From: Chloroflexi bacterium HGW-Chloroflexi-2
GTDB lineage: Bacteria > Chloroflexota > Anaerolineae > Anaerolineales > Anaerolineaceae
Reading direction: 5' to 3'
DNA length: 36,428 nucleotides
NCBI GenBank assembly: GCA_002840735.1
Contig: PHBY01000025.1
Coordinates: 1-36,428, forward strand
This document shows, piece after piece, positions 33,451 through 36,428 of the stretch; the stretch's first letter is position 1; every line of letters begins with the position of its first letter. The notes below the pieces were generated by a model that worked only from the letters and a program-made list of their open reading frames with translations, was not told where the DNA came from and did no database searches. Both the position numbers and the translations under genes were made by a program.

Positions 33451-33453
33451 TCT

Positions 33454-35022
33454 TTAGAGCCTGTGGGTTATGATCTGCCCATCTAAATAGGCATTTTTCA
33501 ATGCCTGGACACAGCGTTCGTCATATTGAATACCGGAATACTTACTCAGTTCATCAAATGCCTTTTCGTGAGAGAGTGCCAGACGATACGGCCGGTCAGA
33601 AATCATGGCATGGAAGGAGTCAGCCACTGCCATAATTCTACCGATCATGGAAATTTCATTGTCGCGCAATCCTAAGGGATAGCCACTACCATCCAGTCGT
33701 TCATGATGTTCGATAATGGCTTTCAAAACATCCCGGCTGTGGAAACTGACATTTTCAACGATCTTATATCCAATTTGGGGATGACGGTAAATTTCCTGAA
33801 ACTCCTCACGCGTTAATTTATCCATCTTCTTGAGGATTTCATCGGGGATACCAATTTTGCCGACATCATGCAAAAGACCACCTAACCTTAACTGGTTGAT
33901 ATCCTCAGCGGGTAATCCCATCTCTAAACCAATGGCAGCGGCGTAATCCGAAACACATTTAGAATGGTCCTTGGTGTAAGGATCTTTAGCGTCCACGGCG
34001 TGCATCAGACTGGTTAGCAATTGCATCATCAGATCATCCATCTGGTTGTAGATCTGCGCTGTCTGACGGATGGTGGCTGCCTGGCTGGCGAAAATTTCCG
34101 CCAATACAATATCCATCTTTGTGAATTCGCCATTCATCTTGTTAAGAATTTCCAACCCGCCAATGATGCGACCCTGGGTGCTGCCACGCTGACGTCCCAG
34201 CTCGATACGGTTGGCTACCATTGCCACAGCCAGAACAGAACGGGTATGAAAATTGGATAAGACATCCACCCCATTGAAGTGTCGGCGATCGTTTTGAACA
34301 TCATTGACCACCAGGGATTCGCCACTGGCGATCACATGCTGGATTAAGCCTTTTCCCTGCGGGATGCGATAATTTTCCACCAGCCGCCGGTCGGTACGGG
34401 AAGAAAGATGTAAAATGGCTTCTCCGCTGTTTTGGTCCACCAGGAATAACGAACTGGCTTCGGCATCCAGCAATAATGACACCTGCTCCAACAACATACG
34501 TAGAATCTGGTCGGGATCCAGAGAAGAGCTGATTGTGCCAATGAACTCCAATAATTGCTGTAAACGGCTTGCCCAGCGGTTGCTATCCATGAGTTGTTGC
34601 TGGGTGATCATATATTTTCCCATGAGTTGTGCCAATTTTTCCAGGTTACTTTGATGGGATGCATCTTTGAAGTTGGCAACCTGGATGATACCCAGGGGTA
34701 ATTCATGATGAAAAACTGGCAAATTCAGTAGATTGTGAACTGGCGACTGAACCCAGCGGGCGAACTCCTCCAGTTGGAGTTTATTTTCTACTACTTCGGT
34801 TCCACTCTGGTTCCAACCCCATGCCAATAATTGGGGATATTTTCCGACAGGGTGGTCGATACCCAGCATTGCGTCTACCTTTAAATTTGCAATCTCCGGA
34901 TCACGCATCAGCCATAAGACAAACTGTGCCTGGCTGATATCCTTAAATATCGATAGATATTCATCGATTTCATTTTCGGTTTGAACTTGCTTGAGCGTAT
35001 CCACTGGGGGCAACATTGTCAT
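33454..35022 (-). CDS. GAF-HD-GYP phosphodiesterase
   Basis: This 522-aa cytoplasmic protein has an N-terminal region of about 130 aa with weak GAF-like features, a clear GAF domain (about 165-325, with LLLDAEASSLFLVDQNSGEA and GKGLIQHVIASGESLVVNDV) and an HD-GYP domain (about 335-515) with HSKCV (353-357), HDVGKIGIPD (385-394) and HHERLDGSGYP (439-449). All residues needed for a di- or tri-metal c-di-GMP phosphodiesterase are present. The gene ends 3 bases from the stop of the convergent multi-sensor HD-GYP gene. Downstream on its own strand lies no further gene. The ATG at 35022 is used; an ATG two codons later is possible. Confidence 0.9.
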   Translation of the reverse strand: MTMLPPVDTLKQVQTENEIDEYLSIFKDISQAQFVLWLMRDPEIANLKVDAMLGIDHPVGKYPQLLAWGWNQSGTEVVENKLQLEEFARWVQSPVHNLLNLPVFHHELPLGIIQVANFKDASHQSNLEKLAQLMGKYMITQQQLMDSNRWASRLQQLLEFIGTISSSLDPDQILRMLLEQVSLLLDAEASSLFLVDQNSGEAILHLSSRTDRRLVENYRIPQGKGLIQHVIASGESLVVNDVQNDRRHFNGVDVLSNFHTRSVLAVAMVANRIELGRQRGSTQGRIIGGLEILNKMNGEFTKMDIVLAEIFASQAATIRQTAQIYNQMDDLMMQLLTSLMHAVDAKDPYTKDHSKCVSDYAAAIGLEMGLPAEDINQLRLGGLLHDVGKIGIPDEILKKMDKLTREEFQEIYRHPQIGYKIVENVSFHSRDVLKAIIEHHERLDGSGYPLGLRDNEISMIGRIMAVADSFHAMISDRPYRLALSHEKAFDELSKYSGIQYDERCVQALKNAYLDGQIITHRL

Positions 35023-35097
35023 GGGTCATCTCTTATCAATCAGGATGATTATATAGTTGCAAGTTCGTACCAGGTTGGAGATGAATATTTAAATTTG

Positions 35098-35120
35098 ACG
35101 GTTTTGATAATGAAAACCGT
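35098..35120. terminator. Hairpin between MFS and HD-GYP genes
   Basis: ACGGTTTT (35098-35105) and AAAACCGT (35113-35120) pair perfectly around a 7-base loop. It lies 33 bases past the stop of the minus-strand MFS gene and may terminate it, though the following minus-strand bases (CAAATTTAAAT) give only a weak U tract. Confidence 0.4.
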
Positions 35121-35152
35121 TAATTCTTTGTTTGTAGAATTTTTTATGTTTG

Positions 35153-36400
35153 TTAGTTTTGAGGGATAGTTTTTCCCAGGCTCTTTTGCCAGATGACCAT
35201 CAGAATTGCTGCCAGTAAAGCTGTCCCAGCACCAAAGTAAAAAGGCGCTGCTGCTCCAAACCCTTGCCAGTTGCCCAACCCCTGCCAGAGGATACCCGCA
35301 ATCAGAGAAGCCGGCAGGTCAAGAATCCCCAGGATGCCATTGTATGTACCATAAGCTGTTCCCCGTAAAGCTTCCGGAACCAGATCTGCGACCAAAGCCT
35401 TTGATGTGCCATATGCCAACCCATAATACAAACCATAAATGGCATACAGTAGCCAGATATGCACACCAGTTCTGGCCAGCGCAAAGCCAAGATAGATGGC
35501 TGCGTAAATTAACCAGCCTGCCACGATGATTCTACGTCTGCCAATTTTATCGGATAGGGCACCGGCTGGAGTGGAGATCAGCGTATAGATCAGATTGAAG
35601 GTAATTAACATACCCAGAATACCCAGGATGTTCAGACCTCGCTCCTGGGCACGCAAGACCAGGAAGGCATCGGATGAATTTCCTAAATCAAAGATTGCCA
35701 CAATCATCATGAAGGTCATGAAGGGTTTCCCTAAACTTTTAAAAGCAAATTTAGGCATATCATATTGCTTCTTTTTGATCGTTTCTTTAACACCGATCGC
35801 TAAAGCCAATACAGCCAGAGCTGCCGGAAAGATGCTGATAATCACAATCGTACGGAAGGTACTGGCAGATAGCATTGCAGATTCTCTTTGTGCCAGCCAG
35901 GTCACCAGCAAGGCGATTATGAGTCCCAGCATGGCACCAGCAGTGTCGGCCGCCCGATGAAATCCGAATGCCAGGCCACGTTGTTCTTCCTGAACGGAAT
36001 CAGCCACCAAAGCATCGCGCGGAGCTGTGCGAATGCCTTTTCCGACACGGTCAGCCCAGCGTGCTCCAGCCACCAGTCCCCAGGTATTGGCAAAATAAAA
36101 GAAGGGTTTGGAGAAGGCAGAGATGCCATAACCAGCGACAGCCAACCACTTACGTCCACCGACTTTATCCGAGAACCAGCCGGAGAACATCTTTAGCAAG
36201 CTGGAGGTGGTTTCAGCCACACCTTCTATCAGGCCTATGATGTTGGTCTTCACTCCCAGTACATTCGATAAAAATAATGGCAGGATATTGATAACCATTT
36301 CACTGGAAATATCCATGAAGAAACTGGTCAGACTGACTGCCCAGACATTGCGCGGCATGGAGCGAAGTTGTTGCAAGTAGCCAGGTTTGTGGTTTTTCAT
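35153..36400 (-). CDS. MFS transporter
   Basis: This 415-aa protein has about 12 membrane helices in two halves. Motif A of the major facilitator superfamily is seen at 74-84 (GWFSDKVGGRK), with the repeat-half version LSDKIGRRRII in the middle of the protein. ARWADRVGKGIRTAPRDALV (113-132) is typical of a bacterial MFS subgroup without assigned substrate. DIGNS-type and GTSKALVADLVPEALRGTAY segments complete the pattern. AAGGA nine bases before the ATG supports the start. It lies upstream of the GAF-HD-GYP gene on the same strand, 130 bases apart with a hairpin between, so probably a separate unit. The transported compound is unknown. Confidence 0.9.
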   Translation of the reverse strand: MKNHKPGYLQQLRSMPRNVWAVSLTSFFMDISSEMVINILPLFLSNVLGVKTNIIGLIEGVAETTSSLLKMFSGWFSDKVGGRKWLAVAGYGISAFSKPFFYFANTWGLVAGARWADRVGKGIRTAPRDALVADSVQEEQRGLAFGFHRAADTAGAMLGLIIALLVTWLAQRESAMLSASTFRTIVIISIFPAALAVLALAIGVKETIKKKQYDMPKFAFKSLGKPFMTFMMIVAIFDLGNSSDAFLVLRAQERGLNILGILGMLITFNLIYTLISTPAGALSDKIGRRRIIVAGWLIYAAIYLGFALARTGVHIWLLYAIYGLYYGLAYGTSKALVADLVPEALRGTAYGTYNGILGILDLPASLIAGILWQGLGNWQGFGAAAPFYFGAGTALLAAILMVIWQKSLGKTIPQN

Positions 36401-36428
36401 TGTTTTTTCCTTGTGGTAATGAGGCGAT

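Noticed and set aside
1-36428. CRISPR array, tRNA or rRNA gene
   Set aside because: No regularly spaced direct repeats and no cloverleaf or rRNA-like sequence were noticed on either strand; a dedicated scan was not possible.

Overview
The window looks like a chromosomal segment of a low-to-medium GC member of the Chloroflexota, most likely an Anaerolineae-type bacterium. This is inferred from gene content and style, not from a marker gene: a ClpC-type ATPase, a secreted CAP-LysM protein with a C-terminal membrane anchor, many GT-C membrane glycosyltransferases, and PAS/GAF/HD-GYP regulators. No rRNA, tRNA, CRISPR array or transposase gene was found.

Region by region: (1) 1-2.0 kb is a patch of gene decay, with two VOC-fold genes, a GyrI-like gene, a GNAT acetyltransferase and a small lipoprotein, all truncated or frameshifted. 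(2) 2.0-4.4 kb has a Nudix hydrolase, the CAP-LysM surface protein and a small lipoprotein. A 470-bp non-coding stretch with inverted repeats follows. (3) 4.8-7.3 kb is clpC on the minus strand, with two possible hairpins in its leader. (4) 7.4-26.4 kb is a large cell-surface glycosylation locus. It holds eleven polytopic GT-C-like proteins (GT87-like, PIG-V-like and unassigned families), including a tandem triplication of a PIG-V-like gene. It also holds two dolichol-phosphate-mannose-synthase-like GT2 enzymes (one fused to a methyltransferase), a sugar C-methyltransferase-like protein and a GDP-mannose-4,6-dehydratase-like enzyme. The central part, 16.2-23.0 kb, is strikingly AT-rich and may be transferred DNA. 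(5) 26.4-28.9 kb returns to higher GC: an M42 peptidase, a 4HBT thioesterase, and an Rrf2 regulator with a small unknown partner, followed by a strong terminator. (6) 28.9-36.4 kb has a DUF5680 protein, two convergent HD-GYP phosphodiesterase genes (one a 1,286-residue multi-sensor) and an MFS transporter.

How the genes may work together: the GT2 enzymes would load a sugar onto a polyprenyl-phosphate carrier. The many GT-C proteins would then transfer such lipid-linked sugars on the outer face of the membrane to a glycan, lipoglycan or protein. The dehydratase-like and C-methyltransferase-like enzymes would supply a modified deoxysugar. The acceptor and the sugar identities cannot be read from sequence. 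The most novel-looking elements are the triplicated PIG-V-like genes with a changed RWDxxHY motif, the GT2-methyltransferase fusion, the Rrf2/unknown-protein pair with stacked palindromes upstream, and the structured clpC leader.
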